Positions 55,465 to 64,000 of a stretch of 64,000 bases of DNA are shown piece after piece. The notes under the pieces are model-generated. The model saw only the letters and a list, made by a program, of their open reading frames with translations. It did no database searches and had not been told where the DNA came from. The stretch spans positions 5,456,001 through 5,520,000 of the forward strand of contig NZ_JANADO010000001.1 in the NCBI RefSeq assembly GCF_024199845.1. The letters run 5' to 3'. A program made the translations under genes and the position numbers. Position 1 is the stretch's first letter. Each line of letters starts with the position of its first letter. The DNA is from Bradyrhizobium sp. CCGB12 (GTDB lineage: Bacteria > Pseudomonadota > Alphaproteobacteria > Rhizobiales > Xanthobacteraceae).

Positions 55465-57540
55465 CTAGACAAAGTCTATATTGACGTTTTCCGGTTCTGC
55501 TGCGGGGTGCCCTGCACTGCCACCATTGGCCGTGCGGGTAGCGCGAGGCGGATGCAGCCGAACACAACGCTGCTCCCACAATCCCAACAATTCGTTCACA
55601 AGAGCTTCGTGTTTGGATCGGTCTAGAGTAATCGTATTGAGAAGCGCTCCAAGCACCGTCTCTCCCTCGATCTGCATCAGAAGATCGAACAAGCCATGCG
55701 AAATACGCACGCCGTCACGGTTCGAATGTCCCCTGCGGATCTCGCATGCAGTCTCCTGACGATCTTCTGCAGTAAAGGCGCGGACTCGATGAAGAGACGC
55801 ATAAGCGGGTAATGAAACGGTGAGCGCGGTCCAGTCGTCCAGCCCTGTAGTCCGCTTTTTGACGAGGAACGGCCCAACCACAAGTCCATCCAGATCGGTC
55901 GTCAAGAATGTGGTGATCGCGTCAGAAACGGAATCCACGATCGGCTCGGCATTGTTGTTGAACGACGTATTGAGCAGCACCGGAATGCCTGTCCGCTCTT
56001 TGAAGGCACTGATCACCTCCCAGTAAACCGGGTTTGATTTGCGCGACACGGTCTGCAGCCGAGCAGTACCATCGACATGCGTGATTGCGCCGAGCACACT
56101 ACGTTTGGAATCGCGCACGCGAACCACGAAATTCATGAATGGGAATTCGCGTTTGCCTTCTGGGAGCTCGAAAAATTCGTTCGCGTCCTCCTCCAGCACT
56201 GACGGCGCGAACGGCCGATAGCCCTCGCGCTTTTTTACCATCGCGTTGATCCGGCCCTTGTTTGAAGCCGGTCGAGGATCAGCAAGAATGCTGCGATTGC
56301 CAAGCGCACGTGGCCCGAACTCGGAACGCCCCTGGACCCAGCCGATCACAGCACCATCAGCCATCCAACCGGCTGCACTCGCTGCTATGTCATCATGACG
56401 TTCAACGTCGAGGTGCCCCGCCCATGCACTCAGCTCGCGCTCTACGGCTCGCTCGCTTCCGATGTCGGGGCCCCAATAGACATCTTGAAGTCGCTCAACT
56501 GGGGCCGGCATGCCCAAATCGCCGGACACCATTAAAGCCGCGCCTAATGCGCAGCCGGCGTCATGCGCAGCAGGTTGGACGAATATGTCTTCGAACAATC
56601 CGGAGTAGAGCAGCTTACCATTCACGGTGCAGTTGTGGGCTACCCCTCCAGCCAGGCACAAACGCTTCATTCCAGTCGTCTTCCGATAGTGCCGCAGGAT
56701 GTGAAACACGATCCGCTCTAGCGCTTCCTGCAAGGAAGCACTCACATCTCGATGCTGCTGTGTGAATGGCATTCCCTTTGTTCGAACCTGGATGCTGCGG
56801 AGCAACGTCGGCCCGATTCGATCTAGGTGAACACGATAGTCACCATTGTCCAAGAGTTCGTAGAACTGTTCGAAGAGCTCGCGAAAGGGTGCAGGGTCTC
56901 CGTAGGGAGCAAGTCCCATAATCTTATACTCGTCGAACAAATCATATCCGAGATATCGGATGGCCTCGAGATAAAATAGCCCTAAAGAGTTACGCTCCGG
57001 GAAACTTGCGAGTTCCGCCATTTCCGTGCCCGACCCTACAGCCAATACCCCCGAGAGAAAATCGCCACCGCCATCGACGGCAAAAATCAGACTTTGCTCG
57101 AAGCCTGACATCGCAAATGCGCTCGCGGCGTGCGCATGATGGTGGTGCACGAACGAGAGCCGAGATTCTTCGACCTCAGCGCCGAACTCCTGCGCCAGCA
57201 ACGTCCTCAGCAACAGTCTGGCATCCAATGGAATGGAGACATTCGGCTGAGACACGAGCAGCCGCTCCAGCATGGTATTGCAATAGCCCTCGGTAGCGTA
57301 GAACGCGATCCGATCGATGTCGTGGAGCTGCACTCCGGCAGTTGCAAGGCAGTATCGGATCGCGCTGCTTGGGAACTTGTTGGAGTGCTTGATCCGATTG
57401 AGGCGTTCCTCCTCGACGGCTGCTATGACGCGCCCGTCCCGGACAAGCACCGCAGCGCCGTCGTGCAGAAACGTCTTAGGCAGCTCCAGTGGATTTTCAT
57501 AGACCTTATCCAGCCCACCGCTCAATCCTAGACACAGCAT
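55465..57540 (-). CDS. nolO: NolO, Nod factor carbamoyltransferase
   Basis: A NodU/CmcH-family O-carbamoyltransferase of 691 residues. The ATG at 57540 gives MLCLGLSGGLDKVYENPLEL, the known NolO start, with GGAGAA just ahead. The N-terminal part has VAAVEEERLNRIKHSNKFP and FVHHHHAHAASAFAMSG (metal-binding His). The middle has LAGGVAHNCTVNGKLLYS and GRSEFGPRALGNRSILADPR, and the tail PVLLNTSFNNNAEPIVDS. It carbamoylates O-3 (or O-4) of the non-reducing residue, using carbamoyl phosphate. In B. diazoefficiens this region was first read as nolMNO; here it is one open gene. It is preceded by a 304-base gap from nodJ. An 11-codon frame with a strong AAGGAG starts near 57591. Confidence 0.9.
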   Translation of the reverse strand: MLCLGLSGGLDKVYENPLELPKTFLHDGAAVLVRDGRVIAAVEEERLNRIKHSNKFPSSAIRYCLATAGVQLHDIDRIAFYATEGYCNTMLERLLVSQPNVSIPLDARLLLRTLLAQEFGAEVEESRLSFVHHHHAHAASAFAMSGFEQSLIFAVDGGGDFLSGVLAVGSGTEMAELASFPERNSLGLFYLEAIRYLGYDLFDEYKIMGLAPYGDPAPFRELFEQFYELLDNGDYRVHLDRIGPTLLRSIQVRTKGMPFTQQHRDVSASLQEALERIVFHILRHYRKTTGMKRLCLAGGVAHNCTVNGKLLYSGLFEDIFVQPAAHDAGCALGAALMVSGDLGMPAPVERLQDVYWGPDIGSERAVERELSAWAGHLDVERHDDIAASAAGWMADGAVIGWVQGRSEFGPRALGNRSILADPRPASNKGRINAMVKKREGYRPFAPSVLEEDANEFFELPEGKREFPFMNFVVRVRDSKRSVLGAITHVDGTARLQTVSRKSNPVYWEVISAFKERTGIPVLLNTSFNNNAEPIVDSVSDAITTFLTTDLDGLVVGPFLVKKRTTGLDDWTALTVSLPAYASLHRVRAFTAEDRQETACEIRRGHSNRDGVRISHGLFDLLMQIEGETVLGALLNTITLDRSKHEALVNELLGLWEQRCVRLHPPRATRTANGGSAGHPAAEPENVNIDFV

Positions 57541-57844
57541 TTCGTTCTCCATTTCGTCATGACAGGACGACCCAAGTGCCATTCGAAGCCATACTTTTGC
57601 TCCTTCCTGAGAGCGCGGGTCGGATATTCAATTGAGATTATTTGAGGTCGGTCTGGATCGATGACATGCGATCAGCTAAAGTGGTGTTGGCACTTAAACG
57701 CGATAACTCGAATTGCGCCGCGCTACTGTTGCCTGACTTGGTCCTGCCGAGGACCGCCTCGAACCGATCGCCGGATGCCCCCTCGTGTCGAGCCGTTACC
57801 TTCGGGTATTGCATCATTTGTCTCTTGTTGTTCGTAATGATGCG
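57541..57844. other. Gap between nodJ and nolO
   Basis: 304 bases. It has an inverted repeat GATCG-N8-CGATC at 57656-57673 and a short frame (about 11 codons) with a good Shine-Dalgarno sequence leading into nolO. No full nod box (ATC-N9-GAT) was found; the repeat has N10 spacing. Confidence 0.4.
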
Positions 57845-58633
57845 TCAACGCATCAGACGTCGACGAAACAGTGCCGTCGACACAAAAAACGGCAATACCG
57901 CGTAAATGCAGAGCGCACCTATATGTACGCCGATGTCGAGCGTCGGGCGGCCGAGCATCGTTGGACGGATGAGGTCGACCGAATGAGCCAGCGGCAACAA
58001 GGCCGCCAAATGCTGAAATGAGCTCGGCATTTGGCTCACCGGGAAGACTGCGCCGCATAGAAACACCATGGGTGTGACAACAAGCATTTGGTAAAACACG
58101 AAATAGTCATACGTGGGCGCAAGCGATATGACGACCATTGCCAGGCTGGCGAAAGCGAGGCCAGTCAGAGCAATTATTGGCATCGCATAGAGAATGGACG
58201 TCCATGGCGCATAGCCCAGCACGGCGGCGACAACCCCGATCGCCGTCCCGGCCAAAACAGCCTTGCTGGCTGCCCAGACCAATTCACCTAGGATGATATC
58301 TCCCAACGTGAGCTGTGTGGACAGGATTGCTTCCCAGGTGCGCTTTGTTTCCATGCGGGCAAAAGCCGCGTACATGGTTTCAAAGGTCGCAGCCGTCATG
58401 GCGCTCGTTGCGACCATGCCGGCCGCCACAAACGAGATGTATGAAGTACCGTCAACGCGCCCGACGATGATCCCGAGACCGAACCCGAGGCCAAACATAT
58501 TGGTTATCGGATCGGCGAGATTGCCGAGAATCGATGCAAGCGCAATTTTCCTCCACGCCAAGAAATTGCGAAGCCACACCGCGATCCAGTTGTACGCATT
58601 GACGGGCATGGTCGCTGCATAACCCTCACCCAT
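57845..58633 (-). CDS. nodJ: NodJ, ABC-2 permease for Nod factor export
   Basis: A membrane protein of 262 residues with about six spans, including [15 protein letters not shown] and [19 protein letters not shown], the ABC-2 permease motif. It forms the channel of the NodIJ exporter that moves lipochitooligosaccharides across the inner membrane. The start lies three bases after the nodI stop, so the two are coupled. It ends with a short basic tail. It is complete. Confidence 0.95.
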   Translation of the reverse strand: MGEGYAATMPVNAYNWIAVWLRNFLAWRKIALASILGNLADPITNMFGLGFGLGIIVGRVDGTSYISFVAAGMVATSAMTAATFETMYAAFARMETKRTWEAILSTQLTLGDIILGELVWAASKAVLAGTAIGVVAAVLGYAPWTSILYAMPIIALTGLAFASLAMVVISLAPTYDYFVFYQMLVVTPMVFLCGAVFPVSQMPSSFQHLAALLPLAHSVDLIRPTMLGRPTLDIGVHIGALCIYAVLPFFVSTALFRRRLMR

Positions 58634-58636
58634 CGC

Positions 58637-59551
58637 TCATTTCTCCATTTCGCGCCCGGTCAGTCGCAAAAAGACGTCCTCGAGATTTGGAGGGCGCTGC
58701 ATAAGGCGAAGGGCGGCGCGCCCGCGCAATTGCATGAGGACCTGCTCTGGTTCGGGCGTATAACAAAATACAGTCTCGCCGCTTATTTCCAGGTGCCGCG
58801 CAAAGGGCCTGATCAAAGCACACAGCTCCTGAGGATTGCCCCCGTAGATCTCGATTACGTTACAGCCAATCTGCTCTTCGATCAGCGCGTGAGGCTTGCC
58901 TTCGGCGATCTTGATTCCATTCTCAAGCACGCACAGCCGATCGCATAACCGCTCCGCCTCTTCCATGAAGTGCGTGGTCAAAAGAATCGTTTTTCCGCGC
59001 GCCAGCAGCAATCGCAGGCGCTCCCAGATCAAGTGCCGCGCGTGCGGATCGAGGCCAGTGGTCGGCTCGTCCATGACCAGGAGATCGGGATCGTTGATGA
59101 GGGCACGCGCCAGAGTCAGCCGCCGCTTCATCCCGCCCGACAGTTCGGAGACGCGGGTGCCCGCCTTGCTCTCGAGGCGAGCGAAATCAAGCAGTGACGG
59201 GATCATACTCTCGATCTTGCGCGCGCCCATTCCGAAGTATCGGCCGAAAACCAGCAGGTTCTCTCGGACGGTAAACTCGAGTTCGAGATTATCGAACTGC
59301 GGGACCACGCCGAGGCGCTTACGTGCCCAGCGAGCTCGAGTCGGCACAGGCTCACCAAGTACCCTTATCTCTCCTGCATCGGGCGACATCATGCCGAGAA
59401 TCATACGCGCGGTTGTGCTCTTGCCGGCGCCGTTCGGCCCCAGCAAGCCGAAGCACTCTCCACGAGCCACGGTGAACGACAGCTCGTTGACAACAAGCTT
59501 GCCACCAAACGACTTTCTTATGCCGGCAAGGTCGATTGCTGCGGTGGACAT
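58637..59551 (-). CDS. nodI: NodI, ABC transporter ATPase for Nod factor export
   Basis: An ATPase of 304 residues. Walker A is [16 protein letters not shown] (about 36-51), the Q-loop VPQFDNL, the signature [17 protein letters not shown] (about 135), Walker [15 protein letters not shown] and the H-loop [15 protein letters not shown]. It energises export with NodJ. The gene begins 7 bases after nodU and ends 3 bases before nodJ, in a tight operon. All motifs look intact. Confidence 0.97.
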   Translation of the reverse strand: MSTAAIDLAGIRKSFGGKLVVNELSFTVARGECFGLLGPNGAGKSTTARMILGMMSPDAGEIRVLGEPVPTRARWARKRLGVVPQFDNLELEFTVRENLLVFGRYFGMGARKIESMIPSLLDFARLESKAGTRVSELSGGMKRRLTLARALINDPDLLVMDEPTTGLDPHARHLIWERLRLLLARGKTILLTTHFMEEAERLCDRLCVLENGIKIAEGKPHALIEEQIGCNVIEIYGGNPQELCALIRPFARHLEISGETVFCYTPEPEQVLMQLRGRAALRLMQRPPNLEDVFLRLTGREMEK

Positions 59552-59558
59552 GTCTATA

Positions 59559-61268
59559 CTAGGCTGGAAGAAGTTGTTCGGCCGACGATGGCTCCTTTAC
59601 GGCCGTTTTGGTCCAGAGCAGGCCGTCGCACCATACATGGTCAACGCGCGCCCAATGGCACGCTGCAGCGGCATCCGGGAAGAACCCGCGTCCGTGGTGG
59701 TTGGCGCTTGTATTGCACAGCAGTGGAATTCCCGTGATCCGTTCATACTCGACCAGGAGCTCGGCGACCTTGTGCTGAGACGTTCTGGGGATTGTCTGCA
59801 ATCGCGCAGAGCCGTCCAGATGGACAACAGCCGGTATTTTGTCTCGCCATTCCTCCCGTGTCTGGTGATCGAAGAGCATGTAAGGATCGGGCGTTCCAGG
59901 GCTGAAAATGGTCGGCGCTCGATCTTCCAAGCATATCGGTGCCACCGGTCGGAAGTGCTCGCGGCGTTTGATGTCGTTGAGAAGATCCTTCATCTCTGGC
60001 GACGTCGCGGCTGCAAGAATACTCCTGCCGCCCAACGCACGCGGACCGAGCTCAGCCCGTCCGGCCAGAAAGATGACGGGCTTGTTGCTGGCGAGAATCG
60101 CCGCAAGCTCGCGCAAACTGCATGGTTCGGCCCACCATTCTTTCGGGATCTCGCTATCTTGCAGGGGCGGACCGCTGTAGATGGACCACTCAAGCGGAAC
60201 GAATCCTTTCTCCGCCGCGATGGCGGAGCAAGCGGCACCAATCGCGGATCCGCTGTCGTTCGGAAAGGGCGGCACCCATACATGGTCGAACAAACCAGAC
60301 GCGCGTAGTGCGCTGTTCCATTTGATATTGAGGCCGCAACCGCCGGCTACACATAGGTTCCGCGCTCCCGGAAGCGAGGAATGCCGCAGCAGCACCAATG
60401 CGATTTCCTTGACGAGGAGTCGCTCCAGAAACACATGAAACGATGCGAGCACGTCTTCCGGCCGCTTGGAGTTCAGTCGCATCGCGCTCGCGTCAAAGAA
60501 GTCGTGCAAAGCGCGAAGCGACGAGTCCGCATTATAGATATCGGCGCGATAACGGCGAGCCTGCTCCGTATCTGCTGCGAAGCGCCTTTCATAGACCTCC
60601 TGAAACACTGCAACGATGTCTTCATCAACAGATCCGAGCGCGATGTAGGCCATCAGCTTGCCGGCCACGCCCAGGTCCCAACTGGTACGGTTGGCCTGCC
60701 GATAAGGTCCGAAATGGTGGCCGGCGGCAGCATAAGCGTGACCGACCATTGGAAATAAGCATTCAATGAACCGCACGCTTTGGCGTTCAACATAGTACAA
60801 TCGTGGAAAGATGGAGCCGTCCCATACCAGGCATAACGCGGGTTGCCCGGCGTGGGCGAAGGGGCTGGTGCAGTATGCCGATGCGACGTGTCCCGTGACG
60901 TGCGGATAGCTGCGATACGAGAACGCCTTACTGCCGAGAATCAGGCCAAAGCCCTCAACGGCATCGAGAAGACCCTCGGCACGGCGTTCAACATACGGGG
61001 CGCCTTTGAGAACGATAGGTACCATCCCGCTCAGAACCTGGAAATGCGACTCGACCTCTCCGTCCCAACCATCAATAACAAACTGATCAATATCCTGAGG
61101 ATCCAGACCATGCTCCGCCAGCGCGGCGACGATTGCATCGAGATTGTCGATGGCTTGGTACCGGGGATTATTGCCGCGCTTCTCCTGCTCGGTGCAGAAA
61201 ACAAGTCGCCCGTCATCGACAACAGCGATCGAACCGTCATGGGTTAGCTTGATACCGCAGATGCGCAT
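59559..61268 (-). CDS. nodU: NodU, 6-O-carbamoyltransferase
   Basis: An enzyme of 569 residues of the NodU/CmcH family. The ATG at 61268 ([20 protein letters not shown]) is preceded by AAGGAG; a longer reading starts further upstream without one. Motifs include [45 protein letters not shown] and the end [15 protein letters not shown]. It carbamoylates O-6 of the non-reducing end of the Nod factor. With NolO the strain has two carbamoyltransferases. It lies 26 bases downstream of nodS. Confidence 0.95.
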   Translation of the reverse strand: MRICGIKLTHDGSIAVVDDGRLVFCTEQEKRGNNPRYQAIDNLDAIVAALAEHGLDPQDIDQFVIDGWDGEVESHFQVLSGMVPIVLKGAPYVERRAEGLLDAVEGFGLILGSKAFSYRSYPHVTGHVASAYCTSPFAHAGQPALCLVWDGSIFPRLYYVERQSVRFIECLFPMVGHAYAAAGHHFGPYRQANRTSWDLGVAGKLMAYIALGSVDEDIVAVFQEVYERRFAADTEQARRYRADIYNADSSLRALHDFFDASAMRLNSKRPEDVLASFHVFLERLLVKEIALVLLRHSSLPGARNLCVAGGCGLNIKWNSALRASGLFDHVWVPPFPNDSGSAIGAACSAIAAEKGFVPLEWSIYSGPPLQDSEIPKEWWAEPCSLRELAAILASNKPVIFLAGRAELGPRALGGRSILAAATSPEMKDLLNDIKRREHFRPVAPICLEDRAPTIFSPGTPDPYMLFDHQTREEWRDKIPAVVHLDGSARLQTIPRTSQHKVAELLVEYERITGIPLLCNTSANHHGRGFFPDAAAACHWARVDHVWCDGLLWTKTAVKEPSSAEQLLPA

Positions 61269-61294
61269 ACTTTCTCCTTGCCTATGGCGGAAAT

Positions 61295-61906
61295 TCAATT
61301 TCCTGACGATTGAACCGGTTTTCGGAAGAGAACGAGGAGGCACTCTTCGTCACCCGAGTCCGCCCGGCATTGCATGCGTTCGACCTCGGTCAACGCCTCT
61401 TTCAAGATGTCGATGGCTGTCTCAGCACCGGCAGGGTGTCCCCAGCGCCTGCATGTCTCATCAAGCGCCGATCCGAAAACCAGGCGCCCGTCTGGCGCTA
61501 GCATGTCGATGAGGTTCCGGATCGCCGCACGCAGTTCGGCCATATCCGCGAGGTAGTAGAGAACTTCCGTCACCACGATCAGATCGAACGGCTCCGCGGT
61601 CCAAAACCGTTGAATGTCCGCGACGATCCAGGTGATGTGCGACGCCCCATTCGTCCGTTGGTGGGCCCGATTTATCGCCCGCCGCATGACATCGACCACC
61701 ATGAGGCGTTGGCAATGGGGGGCGAGCCTTTCCGTGAACGTGCCGGCCGCGCATCCCACTTCGAGCGCATTCCGAATGGCCTCTTTGGAACGTGACATTC
61801 GGAGCATCTTGGCGTATCGCTCCTGTTCGAACGGATTACTGTCAAGGCGCCACGGGTCCCCGGCGGCCAACTCGCGCTCTAACAACTCGTACTTCTTGTC
61901 CGGCAT
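61295..61906 (-). CDS. nodS: NodS, Nod factor N-methyltransferase
   Basis: A SAM-dependent methyltransferase of 203 residues that methylates the free amino group of the deacetylated non-reducing end before NodA acts. SAM motif I is NALEVGCAAGTFTERLAPHC (about 45-64). Post-I is LMVVDVMRRAI and motif II is PFDLIVVTEVLYYLADM. The start MPDKKYELLERELAAGDPW matches known NodS. It begins 32 bases after nodC and precedes nodU, the usual nodSU pair. Confidence 0.96.
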   Translation of the reverse strand: MPDKKYELLERELAAGDPWRLDSNPFEQERYAKMLRMSRSKEAIRNALEVGCAAGTFTERLAPHCQRLMVVDVMRRAINRAHQRTNGASHITWIVADIQRFWTAEPFDLIVVTEVLYYLADMAELRAAIRNLIDMLAPDGRLVFGSALDETCRRWGHPAGAETAIDILKEALTEVERMQCRADSGDEECLLVLFRKPVQSSGN

Positions 61907-61938
61907 TGCTGTACGCAGCCTCTATTTGATGTATCCGC

Positions 61939-63297
61939 TCACTCGCCGCCGCATGCGCTGTCGGTCGCGGCCAGCCTCCCGGCCCTGCGCGAAAGATCGG
62001 CAGCGCGAACCGCCGGAGCAAAGTGCGCACCTTCTGCAGCGCTCCGCCGAACGCTCGGGTTCTTGACAGCAGCCTGTTCCTCTTCTGCAGCCGGTACGCT
62101 CGCGACCTTGCGCGATAGCCAATCGCTATTGCTCAACGTACACAGTGCATAAGCTTTCAAGGGCAGCAAAAGAGCAATGTTGATTGGTGTGTGCAACGAA
62201 AAGCCGATGAATCGCAGTTGGCGAGCACGAAACGCTGCAACACCGCAGCGAATGATGGTCATTGATGCGATCGTCACGATCGTCCACCACGGCACTGTGC
62301 CCGTTATAGCGAGCTGAGCGAACGCCATTATGGACGACAGGGCGAGAAGCAAGGGACCGATATTCTGTCCAACTACGTCGAGCGTCAGATAGCTATCAAG
62401 GTCTCGCAGCAGGCGCAGGCCGACGAAGGTGTCGCGGAAGGTGCTGCGCGCCCAACGCAATTGTTGACGCAAATAAGGGCCCATCTTGTCCGGGACCACT
62501 GTTGCCGCAATGGCGTCCGGGACGTACTCGGTTCGAAAGCCTGCCTTCAGCATGAGCATCGTAAGATGACGATCCTCACCGAAGTCACTCGGCTTACCGC
62601 GAAAGAACTGCGATTCGTATTGATCTAGCAGCAACAGAAGTGCAGACCTGCGATACATGGCGCACGGGCCGCAGCAACACATGACGGCGCCGAAGCGCGC
62701 CTGTGCCGCGCGTTCTTCATTGCAAGCCAACCAATATTCCATATCGATCAATCTGGTCAGCCAGGTGTCGTTTCGGTTGCTGGCAGTCAGTTGCCCCATG
62801 GCCGCCCCGACTTCCGGATTCTGCATCTTCAGCGCGAGCTTTGTGACCACGCCGGCGGCGAGCATCGTGTCGGAGTCGACGTTGAGCACCAGATCTCCGG
62901 TTGAGCGCCGTATTGCGGCTATCTGCGCCTTGCGCTTCCCAACGTTCTTGCCGAGCAGAATGAAGCTAAACCGAGCGTCGGTCGCGAAGATGGTGTGAAC
63001 GGGCTCCAGAAGGGCACGATTTGCCGAACCGTCATCGATCACATAGACCCGCAATTCACCACTGTAGTCCTGGGTAGAGATGGATTGTAGACAAGCCGCG
63101 AGCGTGTCCGGATCCTCGTTGAAACACGGGACGATGACATCCACGCTCGGAAGAGTGGCAGCAGTGTAGGTCGGCTCGCCCGATGGCGTCGGCGCATTCG
63201 GCGGTGTAGCATAGAGCGCCTGTAAGCTCTTGTAGACAGTCGAGAGCAGCGCATAACACGAGACGGCGACGGTGCTGGTGGTCGCAAGCAAATCCAT
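61939..63297 (-). CDS. nodC: NodC, N-acetylglucosaminyltransferase (chitooligosaccharide synthase)
   Basis: A processive GT2 enzyme of 452 residues. The ATG at 63297 gives MDLLATTSTVAVSCYALLS, the known start and first membrane span. The catalytic region has VDVIVPCFNEDPDTLAACL, VLNVDSDTML (DXD), DFGEDRHLTMLMLKAGF (catalytic Asp) and RQQLRWARSTF (QxxRW). Three C-terminal spans follow, then a basic tail. It polymerises UDP-GlcNAc to the tetra- or pentamer backbone at the inner membrane. It follows nodB by 12 bases. Confidence 0.97.
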   Translation of the reverse strand: MDLLATTSTVAVSCYALLSTVYKSLQALYATPPNAPTPSGEPTYTAATLPSVDVIVPCFNEDPDTLAACLQSISTQDYSGELRVYVIDDGSANRALLEPVHTIFATDARFSFILLGKNVGKRKAQIAAIRRSTGDLVLNVDSDTMLAAGVVTKLALKMQNPEVGAAMGQLTASNRNDTWLTRLIDMEYWLACNEERAAQARFGAVMCCCGPCAMYRRSALLLLLDQYESQFFRGKPSDFGEDRHLTMLMLKAGFRTEYVPDAIAATVVPDKMGPYLRQQLRWARSTFRDTFVGLRLLRDLDSYLTLDVVGQNIGPLLLALSSIMAFAQLAITGTVPWWTIVTIASMTIIRCGVAAFRARQLRFIGFSLHTPINIALLLPLKAYALCTLSNSDWLSRKVASVPAAEEEQAAVKNPSVRRSAAEGAHFAPAVRAADLSRRAGRLAATDSACGGE

Positions 63298-63309
63298 AGG
63301 AGCCAATTT

Positions 63310-63969
63310 TCAGTGAATTTGAGGAAGGGAAGAGATTGCGAAGCCCCGCTCTTGCAGTGCGGGAATCAGCTGTGAAAGCGCCCTGAGCGTCTGGTCGCGC
63401 AGACCAGCATTGGCGCTCTGTCCCAGCTCGCTAGGAGGACATCCGTCGTGCAAGAGCACGATTGCCCCCGGTCGGATGGAGGCCAGCACCGAGTTCACAA
63501 TCGCATCGACGCCAGGGCGCGACCAATCTCGTGGATCCACCGACCAGTGCACCATGCCAAGTCCGGCCATCGCGGCTGTCGCGAGCACCTCTTCGGTCCA
63601 CCGCCCGTAGGGGGCTCGCACGTGCCGCAGCGAGGCTTGCGGGCAGGCTGCACGAATGACATCGCTGGCTCCTAGTATTTCACTTTGCACTTCGGCCGGT
63701 TCGCAACTGGACAGGTCCGGATGGGTCATCGTGTGATTTCCGACCTCATGCCCGTCAGCGATCATCCGCCGTATTAGCGCCGGCTGCTGCGCCGCGTAGG
63801 CACCGATGACAAAAAACGTCGCCTGGATCTTACGTTCTGCCAGCAGGTCCAGGACATCTGGTGTGCAGAGTGGATTTGGACCGTCGTCAAACGTCAGATA
63901 AACACAGCGACTTCCGTCCGCTGCAGCGTACTCAGTACGCACCGATGGCTGGTTATCGGCATGCCTCAC
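63310..63969 (-). CDS. nodB: NodB, chitooligosaccharide N-deacetylase
   Basis: A polysaccharide deacetylase (CE4) of 219 residues. It starts with GTG at 63969, overlapping the nodA stop (GTGA). Motifs are VYLTFDDGPNPLCTPDV (metal-binding DD), GNHTMTHPDLSS (His pair), HVRAPYGRWTEEV and the late AIVLLHDGCPPSE. It removes the acetyl group from the non-reducing residue so that NodA can add the fatty acid. It is complete. Confidence 0.97.
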   Translation of the reverse strand: MRHADNQPSVRTEYAAADGSRCVYLTFDDGPNPLCTPDVLDLLAERKIQATFFVIGAYAAQQPALIRRMIADGHEVGNHTMTHPDLSSCEPAEVQSEILGASDVIRAACPQASLRHVRAPYGRWTEEVLATAAMAGLGMVHWSVDPRDWSRPGVDAIVNSVLASIRPGAIVLLHDGCPPSELGQSANAGLRDQTLRALSQLIPALQERGFAISSLPQIH

Positions 63970-64000
63970 AGCTCTGGCCCGTTCCGATCGATAGTCGCAC
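63966..64000 (-). CDS. nodA: NodA, N-acyltransferase, last codons only
   Basis: The final 35 bases on the minus strand read ATIDRNGPEL and a TGA at 63966-63968, the known C-terminus of NodA. The TGA overlaps the GTG of nodB, so the pair is translationally coupled. The rest, with the nod box, lies outside the window. Confidence 0.85.
   Translation of the reverse strand, partial: ATIDRNGPEL

Overview
The window reads as part of the symbiosis island of a Bradyrhizobium (slow-growing legume symbiont). The evidence is a nodABCSUIJ-nolO-nodZ run, a fixR-nifA-fixA block, an island-type groESL pair and a complete rhizobitoxine (rtx) operon. Between them lie long AT-richer stretches full of gene debris, one broken insertion sequence and short duplications, as expected of an island. 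No functional tRNA, rRNA, CRISPR or replication origin was seen.

Layout. 0-2.3 kb: tail of a Dabb-domain gene, then pabB-pabA (+). 3-6.5 kb: a coiled-coil membrane protein (-), a near-consensus sigma-54 promoter and a TauD-type dioxygenase (+). 7.5-15.5 kb: rtxACDEFG (-), six overlapping or closely spaced genes. 17.4-21.7 kb: nodQ, nodP and a NoeE-like sulfotransferase (-). 23.5-25.5 kb: groES-groEL (+). 26-33.9 kb: a small conserved protein, a prolyl oligopeptidase, a Tat-type beta-carbonic anhydrase, an FkbM methyltransferase and a small phage-type protein. 37.2-39.8 kb: cobalamin riboswitch and metE (+). 40.2-40.9 kb: IS5-type remnant. 41.3-45.8 kb: fixR-nifA and fixA (+), each with a sigma-54 promoter. 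46.3-49.5 kb: a three-gene operon (-) of a PurF-like protein with its nucleophilic Cys replaced by Ser, a HAD phosphatase and a beta-hydroxyacid dehydrogenase, behind another sigma-54 promoter. 50-54 kb: trpD and other remnants, a secreted four-Cys protein and duplicated small membrane-protein units. 54.2-64 kb: nodZ, nolO, nodJ, nodI, nodU, nodS, nodC, nodB and the last codons of nodA (-).

How it fits together. The nod genes build and export an N-methylated, carbamoylated, fucosylated lipochitooligosaccharide. NodPQ would make PAPS and the NoeE-like enzyme would sulfate the factor, probably on fucose. Rhizobitoxine would lower host ethylene. NifA with RpoN would switch on fixA, its own fixR-nifA operon, and by promoter similarity the PurF-like operon and the dioxygenase.

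The least expected signals are: (1) six MerR-type promoters (TTGAAT, exactly 19 bp, TAnnAT, with an ACG..CGT dyad in the spacer), each pointing at a downstream gene or small ORF; (2) the sigma-54-linked PurF(Ser)/HAD/dehydrogenase operon; (3) a duplicated leader plus 53-residue membrane-protein unit. All calls were made by reading the sequence; no database search was possible.
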